From: Flavobacterium sp. KACC 22763
GTDB lineage: Bacteria > Bacteroidota > Bacteroidia > Flavobacteriales > Flavobacteriaceae
Direction: 5' to 3'
Length of the DNA: 64,000 nt
Assembly: GCF_028736155.1 (NCBI RefSeq)
Contig: NZ_CP117879.1
Location: 124,001 to 188,000, forward strand
How positions within the stretch are numbered: the first letter of the stretch is position 1; each line of letters starts with the position of its first letter. Below are positions 1 through 7,564 of this stretch, piece after piece. The notes under the pieces were generated by a model, which searched no databases, was not told the origin of the DNA, and worked only from the letters and a program-made list of their open reading frames with translations. The position numbers and the translations under genes are program-made.

Positions 1-547
1 TACAGAATTAGTCGCTTCTATTGAAGCCGCAAAGATTCTAAATAATGAATTTTTGGTTATTCCGTGGGTCGATGAACCTTTTAGAAGAAATATCGAAGAT
101 TATAAAAAGATTGCAGCGCGTGTAAACGAAGCTGCAAAAATGTGCAAAAAAGCAGGCTTGAAACTGGCTTATCATAATCATGATTTTGAGTTTCAAAAAC
201 ATGATGGCGTTACAGGCTACGAAATTTTATTAAAGGAAACTGATAAAGATTTGGTTTATTTTGAATTGGATTTATATTGGGTAATTCATTCTGGAAATGA
301 TCCATTAAAACTTTTCAAAGAAAATCCAGGCCGTTTCAAAATGTGGCATGTAAAAGATAAAGACAAGAAAAATAATGATTTAAATACTGAAGTTGGTTCG
401 GGAACAATCGATTTTAAACCTTTCTTCGCGGCAGCAAAACAATCAGGAATGATTCATTTTTTTGTAGAACAGGAAAATAATTTTGCTTCAAATTCTTTTG
501 AATCGATAAAAATGAGCTGTGGTTTTATTTCGAAAAATTTAGTCTAA
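1..547 (+). CDS. Sugar phosphate isomerase/epimerase (xylose-isomerase-like TIM barrel), 5' truncated
   Basis: The reading frame is open from base 2 and has no start codon inside the window, so only the C-terminal part (about 181 codons) is present. Visible family features are AYHNHDFEF (metal and substrate histidines), ELDLYW, MWHVKDKD and a late acidic VEQE, which follow the E-D-H-E metal-site order of AP-endonuclease-2/xylose-isomerase-like barrels. Members isomerise or epimerise sugars or inositol derivatives. The substrate cannot be read from this fragment. The next gene starts 9 bases downstream on the same strand, so they may be co-transcribed. Confidence 0.8.
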   Translation, partial: TELVASIEAAKILNNEFLVIPWVDEPFRRNIEDYKKIAARVNEAAKMCKKAGLKLAYHNHDFEFQKHDGVTGYEILLKETDKDLVYFELDLYWVIHSGNDPLKLFKENPGRFKMWHVKDKDKKNNDLNTEVGSGTIDFKPFFAAAKQSGMIHFFVEQENNFASNSFESIKMSCGFISKNLV

Positions 548-556
548 TTCCTGTTC

Positions 557-1465
557 ATGAAGAAACTTCTTTTATTGGTATTTGTAATTCTTTTGTCTTG
601 TCAATCTAATAAAAAAGAAAAGACAAATTTAAAGCCACCGCCAGTTCCGCAGCAAATTTTACCGCCTCAACCTTATTTCATAGATATTAAAATTAATGAT
701 GTTAAACTTGGGAAACCCGCCTATGGTGATTGGTTGTTTTCTCATAAAGAAAACGGACAAAGTTTCGAACAATTTGTTAGAACTAAACATGTTGTTCCAA
801 CAAAAGAAGAAAACATTATTTATTTGCAGCCTATAGGAAAGTTCAATTCAATGCAAATAAAACAAATTGAATTAGTTCGTCAGTATCTGCAAATATTTTT
901 TCAGTTGGAAACTAAGGTTTTAGAAAATGTTTCAAATGAGATTATTCCAAATCATGCCAGACGGATGGGAGACGTTGGGCAAGAACAGTTTTTAGCTGGA
1001 TATATTTTGACCGATGTTTTAAAAGAAGAAAAACCTAATAAAAGAATTGCTTTAATGGCAATAACTGAAAAAGATTTGTATCCAAAACCCGAATGGAATT
1101 ATGTTTTTGGATTGGCATCTTATAGAGATAAAATCGCAGTAAGTTCTATGTATAGAATGCAAAAAGAAGCCGATTTTAATTTAGGTTTAGAACGATTGCT
1201 GAAAATTTGTTCGCATGAAATAGGGCATATGTTTGGTCTACATCATTGTATTGAAGCCAGTTGTGTTATGAATGGTACAAATAGTATGATAGAAACAGAT
1301 TCACATTCTATTAGATTGTGTTCTCTCTGTCAAAGAAAATTAAATTCAGGGTTTAATTATGATAATGTAAAACGATTGAAAGAGCTTAAAGAATACTTTA
1401 AAGAAAATAATCTTGATGAAGGATTAATGCTAATGGAAAAAGATCTTAAATCAATTAAAAAATAA
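557..1465 (+). CDS. Archaemetzincin-like zinc metalloprotease, predicted lipoprotein
   Basis: 302 aa. The N-terminus has a lipoprotein signal with lipobox ending at Cys15 (VILLSC), followed by a Pro-rich linker, so the protein should be anchored to a membrane outside the cytoplasm. The catalytic motif is seen directly: HEIGHMFGLHH at residues 220-230 (His220, Glu221, His224, His230), then Cys231, Cys236, Met238 and a distal CSLC (Cys255, Cys258). The histidine motif, Met-turn and four cysteines are the hallmark of archaemetzincins (MEROPS M54), where the cysteines bind a second zinc. Archaemetzincins are peptidases with poorly defined natural substrates. A cupin gene follows 7 bases downstream, suggesting an operon. 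Confidence 0.88.
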   Translation: MKKLLLLVFVILLSCQSNKKEKTNLKPPPVPQQILPPQPYFIDIKINDVKLGKPAYGDWLFSHKENGQSFEQFVRTKHVVPTKEENIIYLQPIGKFNSMQIKQIELVRQYLQIFFQLETKVLENVSNEIIPNHARRMGDVGQEQFLAGYILTDVLKEEKPNKRIALMAITEKDLYPKPEWNYVFGLASYRDKIAVSSMYRMQKEADFNLGLERLLKICSHEIGHMFGLHHCIEASCVMNGTNSMIETDSHSIRLCSLCQRKLNSGFNYDNVKRLKELKEYFKENNLDEGLMLMEKDLKSIKK

Positions 1466-1472
1466 ATAGAAA

Positions 1473-1814
1473 ATGGCAACAAGTAAAGAATTTATAAAAG
1501 GAGACGAAATCGAGTGGGAAGTAGTCGGTGAAGGAATTAAGCGTAAGATTTTGGCTTTTGATGAAAGAGTAATGTTGGTAAACGTTCATTTTGAAAAAGG
1601 CGGAATTGGTACTTTGCACGATCATTATCATTCTCAAGTTACATACATTGCAAGCGGAAAATTTGATGTTACAATCAGCGGAGTAACCCAGACTCTAAAA
1701 GAAGGCGATAGTTTTTATATTCCGCCTCACGCTGTTCATGGAGTTGTATGTTTGGAAACGGGCATGCTGACAGATGTTTTCAGTCCTGCACGAGAAGATT
1801 TTTTACAATATTAA
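1473..1814 (+). CDS. Small single-domain cupin protein
   Basis: 113 aa, a typical length for a one-barrel cupin. Motif 1 is HDHYHSQVTYIASG (His49, His51, Gln55 in place of the usual Glu, Gly62) and motif 2 is PPHAVHG with His89, so a metal site with three His and one Gln is plausible. No signal peptide is visible, so it is cytoplasmic. Proteins of this type are often annotated as KdgF-like (ring-opening of unsaturated uronates) or as quercetinase/oxalate-type cupins. The sequence alone does not settle the substrate. It follows the archaemetzincin gene by 7 bases. Confidence 0.8.
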   Translation: MATSKEFIKGDEIEWEVVGEGIKRKILAFDERVMLVNVHFEKGGIGTLHDHYHSQVTYIASGKFDVTISGVTQTLKEGDSFYIPPHAVHGVVCLETGMLTDVFSPAREDFLQY

Positions 1815-1833
1815 AAATAAAAAATCAGTAAAA

Positions 1834-1922
1834 ATCTGCGTTTTCGAGATAGCGAATCTGCATTATCCGCGTTCTAAGAACAGACACGGATTAGACGGAT
1901 TCGCTATCGCGAAAACGCGGAT
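1834..1922. repeat. Imperfect inverted repeat, dispersed palindromic element
   Basis: A 25-base arm at 1834-1858 is matched by the reverse complement at 1898-1922 with two mismatches. The loop carries ATCCGCG and GGATTAGACGGATTC-type sequence. The element fills the gap between the cupin and MFS genes and could fold as a transcription barrier. Its sequence style (ATCCGCG, GCGAAAACGCGG) differs from the AT-rich surroundings, which suggests a member of a dispersed family. Confidence 0.6.
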
Positions 1923-1980
1923 CTAAGTAGATTTAATTTTAAAAAAAACTTAAATTATAGTTTAGCTTAAATATAGGTGG

Positions 1981-1988
1981 TATTTTTG
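1981..1988 (+). promoter_or_regulatory. -7 promoter box (TAnnTTTG type) for the MFS gene
   Basis: TATTTTTG matches the Bacteroidota consensus TAnnTTTG. It ends only 4 bases before the ATG at 1993, so the transcript would begin at or next to the start codon (leaderless or nearly so). No clear TTTG -33 element is visible at ideal spacing. Confidence 0.5.
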
Positions 1989-1992
1989 CAGC

Positions 1993-3177
1993 ATGAATTT
2001 ATCTAAAACTAATGTACTGTTTATGGCAGTTTGCACTGGTCTTATAGTTGCAAATCTTTATTACTGCCAGCCTTTGATTGTTTTAATTGCCAACGAATTT
2101 AAAATTCCAGAAGAGAGTGCCGGAACGATAACCTATCTTACTCAGGCGGGTTATGCTATCGGATTGTTTTTTATGGTGCCGCTTGGCGATAAAATAGAAC
2201 GAAAAAGGCAAATTTTGATGACTACTTTTGCTACTGTAATTGCCTTATTAATTGCGGCAACAGCCAAAAGTTTTCTTGTTTTACAAATTGCTTCCCTACT
2301 TATCGGAATCACTTCAATAGTACCGCAGCTTATATTGCCTTTGGCCGCTTCTTTGAGCGCGCCCGAACAAAGAGGAAAAGTTGTTGGAACTATTATGAGC
2401 GGACTTTTGGTCGGGATTTTGCTTTCGCGAACATTAAGCGGATTTATCGGTCAGGTTCTGGGCTGGAGATCCATGTTTTATATCGCAGCAGGAATTTGTC
2501 TTTTGATCTTTTTTGTAATTCAGAGCAAATTTCCACAGAACAAACCACAATTTCAAGGAACTTACGGACAACTGATCCAGTCACTGTTTACGCTTATAAA
2601 AACACAGCCCGTTTTGCGCGAAGCAACCGCAATCAATGTTTTCAGTTTTGCTCAATTCGGAGCATTTTGGACCACAATGGTGCTTTTGCTTTCTGGAAAA
2701 CCTTTCGATTTTAATAGTGCAACAATTGGTTTATTCGGAATCGTTGGTGCGTCTGGAGCTTTAGCAGCACCTCTTGTTGGGAAATTGGGAGATAAAGGAA
2801 ACTCTAGAATTGCAGTTGGTTATGGTATTTTATTGGTTTTAATCAGCTTTTTGATTTTTTATTTTTCAATAGAAAGTGTAATCGGAATCGCAATCGGAAT
2901 TGTGTTTATTGATATCGGAATTCAAGGTGTTCACATTTCTAATCAAACTAGAGTTTATTCGTTATTGCCAGAAGCAAGAAACAGATTGAATACCGTATTT
3001 ATGTCACTGACATTTTTAGGAACAGCAGCGGGATCGGCATACGGTTTGTTGTTATGGAAAATGGGTGGATGGCAGTATGTAACAATTGGCTGTATGGTCT
3101 TATCATTATTGTCATTAACAGTGTACGGATTCACATATAAATCAAAATCTAAAAAAGCAAAAGCGCAAATTGATTAA
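1993..3177 (+). CDS. MFS transporter, drug/sugar efflux type
   Basis: 394 aa with about 12 predicted hydrophobic helices. The loop between helices 2 and 3 carries GDKIERKRQ, which matches the MFS signature (GD-x-x-x-R-K/R). A related sequence, GKLGDKGNSR, occurs at the half-way repeat. This places it in the inner membrane as a proton-coupled exporter of the type often annotated as arabinose/bicyclomycin efflux. The substrate is unknown. A promoter box lies immediately upstream, and the next gene has its own promoter, so it is probably monocistronic. Confidence 0.88.
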   Translation: MNLSKTNVLFMAVCTGLIVANLYYCQPLIVLIANEFKIPEESAGTITYLTQAGYAIGLFFMVPLGDKIERKRQILMTTFATVIALLIAATAKSFLVLQIASLLIGITSIVPQLILPLAASLSAPEQRGKVVGTIMSGLLVGILLSRTLSGFIGQVLGWRSMFYIAAGICLLIFFVIQSKFPQNKPQFQGTYGQLIQSLFTLIKTQPVLREATAINVFSFAQFGAFWTTMVLLLSGKPFDFNSATIGLFGIVGASGALAAPLVGKLGDKGNSRIAVGYGILLVLISFLIFYFSIESVIGIAIGIVFIDIGIQGVHISNQTRVYSLLPEARNRLNTVFMSLTFLGTAAGSAYGLLLWKMGGWQYVTIGCMVLSLLSLTVYGFTYKSKSKKAKAQID

Positions 3178-3189
3178 AAAATTAATTTG

Positions 3190-3197
3190 TAAATTTG
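3190..3197 (+). promoter_or_regulatory. -7 promoter box for the immunophilin gene
   Basis: TAAATTTG fits TAnnTTTG. A TTG lies 17 bases upstream at 3170-3172 as a possible -33 element. The start codon is 22 bases downstream of the box. Confidence 0.5.
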
Positions 3198-3219
3198 CGT
3201 TCAAATTAAAAATAACAAC

Positions 3220-4152
3220 ATGGAAAACGGAATATACGCTAAATTCAATACTAGCAAAGGTTCAATTTTAGTAAAATTGACACACGATTTGACACCGGGA
3301 ACTGTAGGGAACTTTGTTGCTCTTGCAGAAGGAAATATGGAAAATAAAGTGAAACCTCAAGGACAAAAGTTCTATGACGGATTAACTTTCCATAGAGTAA
3401 TAGCAGATTTCATGATTCAAGGTGGTTGTCCAAAAGGAACTGGAACTGGAGATCCAGGTTACAAATTTGATGATGAATTTCACCCAAGCTTAAAACACGA
3501 TCGTCCAGGAGTTTTATCAATGGCAAATTCTGGTCCAGGAAGTAATGGTTCTCAATTCTTCATTACTCACGTTCCAACTCCTTGGTTAGATAACAAACAC
3601 AGTGTTTTTGGACACGTTGTTGAAGGACAAGATATTGTTGATGCTGTTGCTCAAGGTGACAATTTAGAGTCTGTTGAAATTATCAGAGTTGGAGAAGAAG
3701 CTCAAAAATGGAATGCAATTGAAGCTTTCATTGGTTTAAAAGGTGCTCGTATGAAACGTGAGGCAGCTTTAAAAGCAGAGTCTGAAGCAAAAATGGAACA
3801 ATTAGCTGCTGGTTTTGATAGAACAGAAAGCGGTTTACGTTATAAAATGATTCAAAAAGGAGAAGGTAAGAAAGCTGAAGCTGGAAAAACAGTTTCTGTT
3901 CACTACGAAGGATCTCTAGATAACGGAAAAGTATTTGATTCTTCTTACCCACGTAAAAAACCAATCGAATTCAAATTAGGAATTGGACAAGTTATCGAAG
4001 GATGGGACGAAGGTATTGCTTTATTGCAAGTTGGAGACAAAGCTCGTTTTGTAATTCCATCTGATTTAGCTTACGGTCCGTCTGGTGCTGGAGGAGTTAT
4101 TCCACCAAACGCTGTTTTAATTTTCGACGTTGAATTAATGGACGTAAAATAA
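3220..4152 (+). CDS. Cyclophilin-FKBP fusion peptidyl-prolyl isomerase (dual-family immunophilin)
   Basis: 310 aa with two complete PPIase domains. Residues 1 to about 165 are a cyclophilin ([37 protein letters not shown]). Residues about 200-310 are an FKBP domain ([45 protein letters not shown]). About 35 charged residues link them. No signal peptide is seen, so it is cytoplasmic. Both families catalyse cis-trans isomerisation of Xaa-Pro bonds and can act as folding helpers. Fusions of this order are known from Flavobacterium. A strong terminator follows, and the gene has its own promoter. Confidence 0.95.
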   Translation: MENGIYAKFNTSKGSILVKLTHDLTPGTVGNFVALAEGNMENKVKPQGQKFYDGLTFHRVIADFMIQGGCPKGTGTGDPGYKFDDEFHPSLKHDRPGVLSMANSGPGSNGSQFFITHVPTPWLDNKHSVFGHVVEGQDIVDAVAQGDNLESVEIIRVGEEAQKWNAIEAFIGLKGARMKREAALKAESEAKMEQLAAGFDRTESGLRYKMIQKGEGKKAEAGKTVSVHYEGSLDNGKVFDSSYPRKKPIEFKLGIGQVIEGWDEGIALLQVGDKARFVIPSDLAYGPSGAGGVIPPNAVLIFDVELMDVK

Positions 4153-4188
4153 GAGTTTAAAAGCAATTTAGTATTGTTTTAAATAATA

Positions 4189-4220
4189 ATCCCATGCGCC
4201 GTGGCGTATGGGATTTTTTT
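4189..4220 (+). terminator. Rho-independent terminator of the immunophilin gene
   Basis: AATCCCATGCGCC pairs with GGCGTATGGGATT (one G-T pair) across a 2-3 base loop, followed by seven Ts, 37 bases after the stop codon. Confidence 0.85.
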
Positions 4221-4256
4221 ATATTTACTTGAATTAAAAAAATACAAAACCAAGAA

Positions 4257-4562
4257 ATGAAAAAAACGATTTTAAGTTTAATGGCTATCATGTTGTTTGC
4301 AGCGGCATGTGGCACTAAAAAAACGGCTGTTGCAGAAACTGCTCCTGCTGAGAAGGAAATTAAAGCAAAAGAATTAACACCTGAATTGGCAGCAGGTAAA
4401 AGCCTCTATGAGAACAGCTGTGCTAGATGTCATAAGCTTTATGAACCGAAAGCATATACAAAAACAGAATGGACACCGATTTTAGTAAAAATGGGTAAAA
4501 AAGCAAAATTAGACGAAACTCAAATGGCTTCAATTACCAGCTATATTGATTCGCAATTGTAA
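4257..4562 (+). CDS. Small c-type cytochrome lipoprotein
   Basis: 101 aa. The signal peptide ends in a lipobox with Cys18 (FAAAC), followed by a short Ala/Glu/Lys-rich linker. A single haem-attachment site CARCH is at residues 55-59, and Met79 or Met90 could be the distal ligand. It is a mono-haem cytochrome c domain of minimal length, predicted to be tethered on the periplasmic side of a membrane and to act as an electron carrier. A partner oxidase or reductase is not encoded nearby. It is flanked by terminators on both sides and so appears to be transcribed alone. Confidence 0.88.
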   Translation: MKKTILSLMAIMLFAAACGTKKTAVAETAPAEKEIKAKELTPELAAGKSLYENSCARCHKLYEPKAYTKTEWTPILVKMGKKAKLDETQMASITSYIDSQL

Positions 4563-4585
4563 TTTTGAGTTTGAGAAAAAAGCAT

Positions 4586-4617
4586 AAAAAAACTGTTCTA
4601 TTGAACAGTTTTTTTAT
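4586..4617 (+). terminator. Terminator after the cytochrome gene
   Basis: AAACTGTTC and GAACAGTTT form a stem with a 4-base loop, followed by a run of Ts. Confidence 0.8.
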
Positions 4618-4631
4618 TTTCAAATAGATAT

Positions 4632-4663
4632 AAAAAAAACACCGTCACAGAATGAGGTGTTTT
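4632..4663 (-). terminator. Terminator of the GreA/GreB-like gene
   Basis: Read on the minus strand, AAAACACC and GGTGTTTT form a stem around a 10-base loop and are followed by Ts, six bases past the end of the GreA-like gene. Confidence 0.7.
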
Positions 4664-4668
4664 AAAAT

Positions 4669-5064
4669 TTAAGAATGATGTACCGCCGAATTATCTACAG
4701 CGATTACTTTTAAAGTTTTGATTCCAGCAGGTAATTCCCAATCCACTTCGTCATTTTCTTTAAAACCAATAATAGCAACACTTAAAGGTGCTAAAATTGA
4801 AATTTTAGATTGTTTTACATCTGCTGCAGAAGGTAAAACGATTTGAATTTTCATTTGTTTCTTAGCTTTTACATCTTCTATCGTTACAAATGAATTGATT
4901 CGTATTACCGAACTGTCTAATTCGCTTTCTTTACTAATTACAGCGCGATCTAATTCTTGCGAAAGCTGATTGGCTTCTTTAGTATTTGTTGAGTTTTTAC
5001 TTTTTAAAATCAATTCTCTTAAAAATTGATAATCTGATTTACAGAAAGTGGGTGTTGGTTTCAT
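4669..5064 (-). CDS. GreA/GreB-family elongation factor-like protein (Rnk-type)
   Basis: 131 aa. The N-terminal half is a short helical region, probably too short for the full GreA coiled coil. The C-terminal half matches the GreA/GreB FKBP-like domain: VRINSFVTIEDV, KIQIVLPSAAD, ISILAPLSVAIIGFKENDEVDWELPAG. In Rnk and related proteins this fold binds RNA polymerase, and the acidic tip of long GreA coils stimulates transcript cleavage. With the shortened coil, a cleavage role is uncertain. It lies downstream of the structured RNA candidate on the same strand and ends in its own terminator. Confidence 0.8.
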   Translation of the reverse strand: MKPTPTFCKSDYQFLRELILKSKNSTNTKEANQLSQELDRAVISKESELDSSVIRINSFVTIEDVKAKKQMKIQIVLPSAADVKQSKISILAPLSVAIIGFKENDEVDWELPAGIKTLKVIAVDNSAVHHS

Positions 5065-5244
5065 ATCTATATTGAATTTATTGTTATAAAATTTTAAATG
5101 ATTTTTTCTCCTTCGAATAATTTACAAGTAAAAATTTCTCTGACTTTTTTAAAAGGCAGAATCGAAACGTTTAATCTGAAAAACAAAAAAATATCTGATC
5201 AAAAATTGATTTTTGTCAAATAATAGAAATGTTTAAGCTGATGT

Positions 5245-5405
5245 AAATCCTCCGTCAAAAAGAAGAAAAGTGAAGTAGACGGAGGCCTAAAAAATAAAGG
5301 CCTTATTATGTGAAATAATTACAGCAGGTAGCGGTTTTGCTACGCAAAACGACTTTATAGAAGCTGTAAATGGTGTTTTATTTCCCATAAGGAGGATTAA
5401 ATTGA
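5245..5405 (-). ncRNA. Candidate structured RNA, rod-shaped (6S-like?)
   Basis: The gap 5065-5444 holds no credible ORF but has nested pairings when read on the minus strand. AATCCTCC (about 5390-5397) can pair with GGAGGATT at the far end (about 5245-5252). Inside this lie CCTTAT/ATAAGG, AAATAA/TTATTT, TTACAGC/GCTGTAA and a terminal hairpin CGTTTTGC-GTA-GCAAAACCG. A second pairing, CCTCCGTC with GACGGAGG, competes with the closing stem. A TATCTTTG box sits just upstream at 5410-5417. A long rod with internal bulges is the architecture of 6S RNA, and a 6S-Flavo class is known from Flavobacteria. Alternatively it is the 5' leader of the GreA-like gene. The identity is inferred, while the pairings are seen. 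Confidence 0.45.
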
Positions 5406-5409
5406 TCTG

Positions 5410-5417
5410 CAAAGATA
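5410..5417 (-). promoter_or_regulatory. -7 promoter box for the structured RNA candidate
   Basis: Minus strand reads TATCTTTG, an exact TAnnTTTG box, placing a start site near 5403-5405. The -33 region is weak. Confidence 0.45.
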
Positions 5418-5444
5418 CGTAATCTTTTTGAATTTAGTGAGGTT

Positions 5445-5999
5445 TTACTTCCATTTAATGCCACAACCTAAACTTGGTTTCTGTGGTTCTTTTAAACTTC
5501 TGTTGTAAATTAAGGCATCTATAGCGCCTCTCAGATCGCTTCCGCTAAGGGGAATTCCGTTGCCAGGTCTTGAATCATCTAGCTGACCGCGATAGAATAA
5601 TTTGTCTTGATTATCAAATAAATAAAAGTCTGGCGTGCATGCTGCCTGATATGCTTTTGCCGTTTCTTGGCTTTCATCATACAAGTACGGAAAGTCAATT
5701 TTGTTTTCCATAGCAAAGTCAGTCATTAATTCTGGACTGTCTTCAGGGTATTTGACAACGTCATTGCTCGAAATCGCGATTACTCCTAATCCCTGAACGC
5801 GATAATCATTGGCAATCATTACAATTTCTTTAATAACATGATGCACAAACGGACAATGGTTGCATATGAACATAACCAAAGTGCCTTTCGAACCTTTTAA
5901 ATCTTCAAAAGAAAAAGTATTATTCGAGTTGGTGTCTTTTAAATAAAAATCAGGTGCAATTGTTCCTAAAGGAAGCATTGTTGATTCTGTTCGTGCCAT
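5445..5999 (-). CDS. Thioredoxin-fold protein, AhpC/TSA-like redoxin
   Basis: 184 aa when started at the ATG at 5999, where MARTES begins the conserved region. An upstream in-frame start at 6056 would add 19 residues that do not look conserved. The fold is peroxiredoxin-like: GTIAPDFYLKD, then LVMFICNHCPFVHH with a CxxC pair (Cys46, Cys49), SSNDVVKYPEDS, PYLYDESQETAKAYQAACTPDFYLFD, and a C-terminal GCGIKWK. The cis-Pro segment CTPDFYLF is present. The family is usually labelled thioredoxin family protein. The role is a cytoplasmic thiol oxidoreductase or peroxidase, and no partner is encoded next to it. Confidence 0.85.
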   Translation of the reverse strand: MARTESTMLPLGTIAPDFYLKDTNSNNTFSFEDLKGSKGTLVMFICNHCPFVHHVIKEIVMIANDYRVQGLGVIAISSNDVVKYPEDSPELMTDFAMENKIDFPYLYDESQETAKAYQAACTPDFYLFDNQDKLFYRGQLDDSRPGNGIPLSGSDLRGAIDALIYNRSLKEPQKPSLGCGIKWK

Positions 6000-6061
6000 T
6001 TTATCTGAAATTTGATTCTCAAAAATAGCTTTAAAAATCTGTAAATAAAAGCGCACAAGAA

Positions 6062-6116
6062 TAAAAAATACCCAAAGAAAGCAGTTAGCCTTTTCAGCTT
6101 GCTTCTTTGGGTACTG
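6062..6116 (-). terminator. Terminator of the 6127-7020 hydrolase gene
   Basis: On the minus strand TACCCAAAGAAGC pairs with a TTTCTTTGGGTA arm across a loop of about 20 bases and is followed by a T run. It lies just past the stop codon. Confidence 0.75.
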
Positions 6117-6126
6117 TTTTAAATTT

Positions 6127-7020
6127 TTATGAATTCAAAAACTCCAATAAGTCTTCATTTAGTTTTTCTCTATCGGTATAAAATAAACCATGAGGCGCTC
6201 CTTCATATTCGATATAAGTATTATTAGCAATTGATTTTGCCGCTTTTCTAGAAGTAAGATCAATAGGTACAATTTTGTCGTCGTCGCCATGAATAATCAA
6301 GGTTGGAACTTTTATGAAATCCAATTCGTCCCTGAAATCAGTATAAGAAAAAGATTCTGCACATTTTAAAGTAGCTCTTGGAGAAGCCACAGAACATAAG
6401 TTTCTGTAATATTCTAATAATGGAGTGCTGATTGGTTTATTGATAATGTTTATGCCAAAAAACGTTTTTCCGAAATTGTCTACAAAACCAATTCGGTCTT
6501 CTTTGATTGCTGCTGCAGTATTCTCGCTTTTCTCTTTTGGATGGCCGTCAGGATTGTCGTGAGTCTTTAAAAGAAACGGAATAATTGATGAAATTAAAGC
6601 TGCTTTAATAACATTTTTTCCGCCATGACGACTGAAATAACGAACTACTTCGCCACCGCCCATTGAAAAACCGACAAGAGTTACGTCTTCTAATTCTAAT
6701 TGTTCGATAATTTCTTTAAGGTCATCTGTCAAAGTATCATAATCGTAACCATCCCAAGGCTGAGAAGATTTTCCGAAGCCACGTCGGTCATAGGCAATTA
6801 CACGACAATTGTTTTGCACTAGATGATCAATCTGATATTCCCACATTTCATTCGAAAGTGGCCAGCCGTGAATTAGAATTACTGGTTTTCCTTGACCGTA
6901 ATCCTTCACATAAAGCCTTACATTTTGAGCAGTTTCTATGTATTTATCTGTGTGAACCTGTTTTAAATTAGATTCAAAATCTTTAATTGACATGCATGCA
7001 TTTGGTTCAATATGTTCCAT
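6127..7020 (-). CDS. Alpha/beta hydrolase (non-haem chloroperoxidase/esterase type)
   Basis: 297 aa. The oxyanion-hole strand is ILIHGWPLS, the nucleophile elbow is VGFSMGGGE (Ser in GxSxGG), the acid is in IIHGDDDKIVP and the catalytic His in GAPHGLFYT, so the triad is complete. YDRRGFGKSSQPWDGYDYDTLTDDL is the typical segment following the oxyanion strand. No signal peptide is present. Members of this group hydrolyse small esters and may show perhydrolase (so-called chloroperoxidase) activity; the physiological substrate is unknown. An alternative start at Met10 would remove a poorly conserved leader. Confidence 0.87.
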   Translation of the reverse strand: MEHIEPNACMSIKDFESNLKQVHTDKYIETAQNVRLYVKDYGQGKPVILIHGWPLSNEMWEYQIDHLVQNNCRVIAYDRRGFGKSSQPWDGYDYDTLTDDLKEIIEQLELEDVTLVGFSMGGGEVVRYFSRHGGKNVIKAALISSIIPFLLKTHDNPDGHPKEKSENTAAAIKEDRIGFVDNFGKTFFGINIINKPISTPLLEYYRNLCSVASPRATLKCAESFSYTDFRDELDFIKVPTLIIHGDDDKIVPIDLTSRKAAKSIANNTYIEYEGAPHGLFYTDREKLNEDLLEFLNS

Positions 7021-7122
7021 GTTATATCTTTTTTCGTGAGTGTTTTTCGTTTTCTTCTCGTAAAATTAGATTTAAGAAAAAGAAAAAGGTTATAGAATTA
7101 GGCGCATTAATTACAAAATTTA

Positions 7123-7130
7123 TAGGTTTG
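7123..7130 (+). promoter_or_regulatory. -7 promoter box for csaA
   Basis: TAGGTTTG fits TAnnTTTG and ends 19 bases before the csaA start codon. Confidence 0.45.
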
Positions 7131-7149
7131 TAAATAATACAATTTAAAA

Positions 7150-7485
7150 ATGGATTTAACCTGGAACGAATTTGAACGCACTGATATGCGCGTTGGAACA
7201 ATTATAGAAGTGAATGATTTTCCTGAAGCAAGAAAACCAGCTTATCAACTAACAATTGATTTTGGTTCAGAAATCGGAATTAGAAAATCATCTGCACAAA
7301 TTACTAAAAGATATCAGAAGGAAGATTTAGTTAATCGTCAGATTGTGGCAGTTGTAAATTTCCCAAGAAAGCAAATCGGAAAATTTATGAGTGAATGCCT
7401 TGTTTTAGGAGCGGTAGGAGAGGAAGGAGATGTGATTTTGTTGGCTCCTGATTTTAAGATTCCTAATGGATTACGTATAGGTTAG
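7150..7485 (+). CDS. csaA: CsaA-type tRNA-binding domain protein
   Basis: 111 aa, the full length of CsaA. It is a single OB-fold EMAPII/tRNA-binding domain: DMRVGTIIEVNDFPEARKPAYQLTIDFG, GIRKSSAQIT, QIVAVVNFPRKQIGKFMSECLVLGA and a C-terminal LLAPDFKIPNGLRIG. CsaA proteins form dimers, bind tRNA-like or polypeptide ligands, and have been described as secretion chaperones in Bacillus. The function here is inferred from the family. The gene has its own promoter and a perfect-looking inverted repeat right after its stop codon. Confidence 0.9.
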   Translation: MDLTWNEFERTDMRVGTIIEVNDFPEARKPAYQLTIDFGSEIGIRKSSAQITKRYQKEDLVNRQIVAVVNFPRKQIGKFMSECLVLGAVGEEGDVILLAPDFKIPNGLRIG

Positions 7486-7490
7486 TGTTC

Positions 7491-7562
7491 AGTGTTCAGG
7501 TTTTTAGTGTTCAGTAATGATGATTAAACTTTAGTAAACTGAACACTCAAAACCTGAACACT
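7491..7562. repeat. 25-bp inverted repeat between csaA and a hydrolase gene
   Basis: The arm 7491-7515 is complementary to 7538-7562 with a single mismatch. Both arms contain AGTGTTCAGG and AGTGTTCAGT. It may act as a shared terminator for the two convergent genes. The same AGTGTTCAG words recur at 12840-12965. Confidence 0.7.
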
Positions 7563-7564
7563 GA

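Noticed and set aside
5065..5444. Missed small protein gene in the gap
   Set aside because: No frame has a start, length and composition like a gene; the pairings argue for RNA instead.
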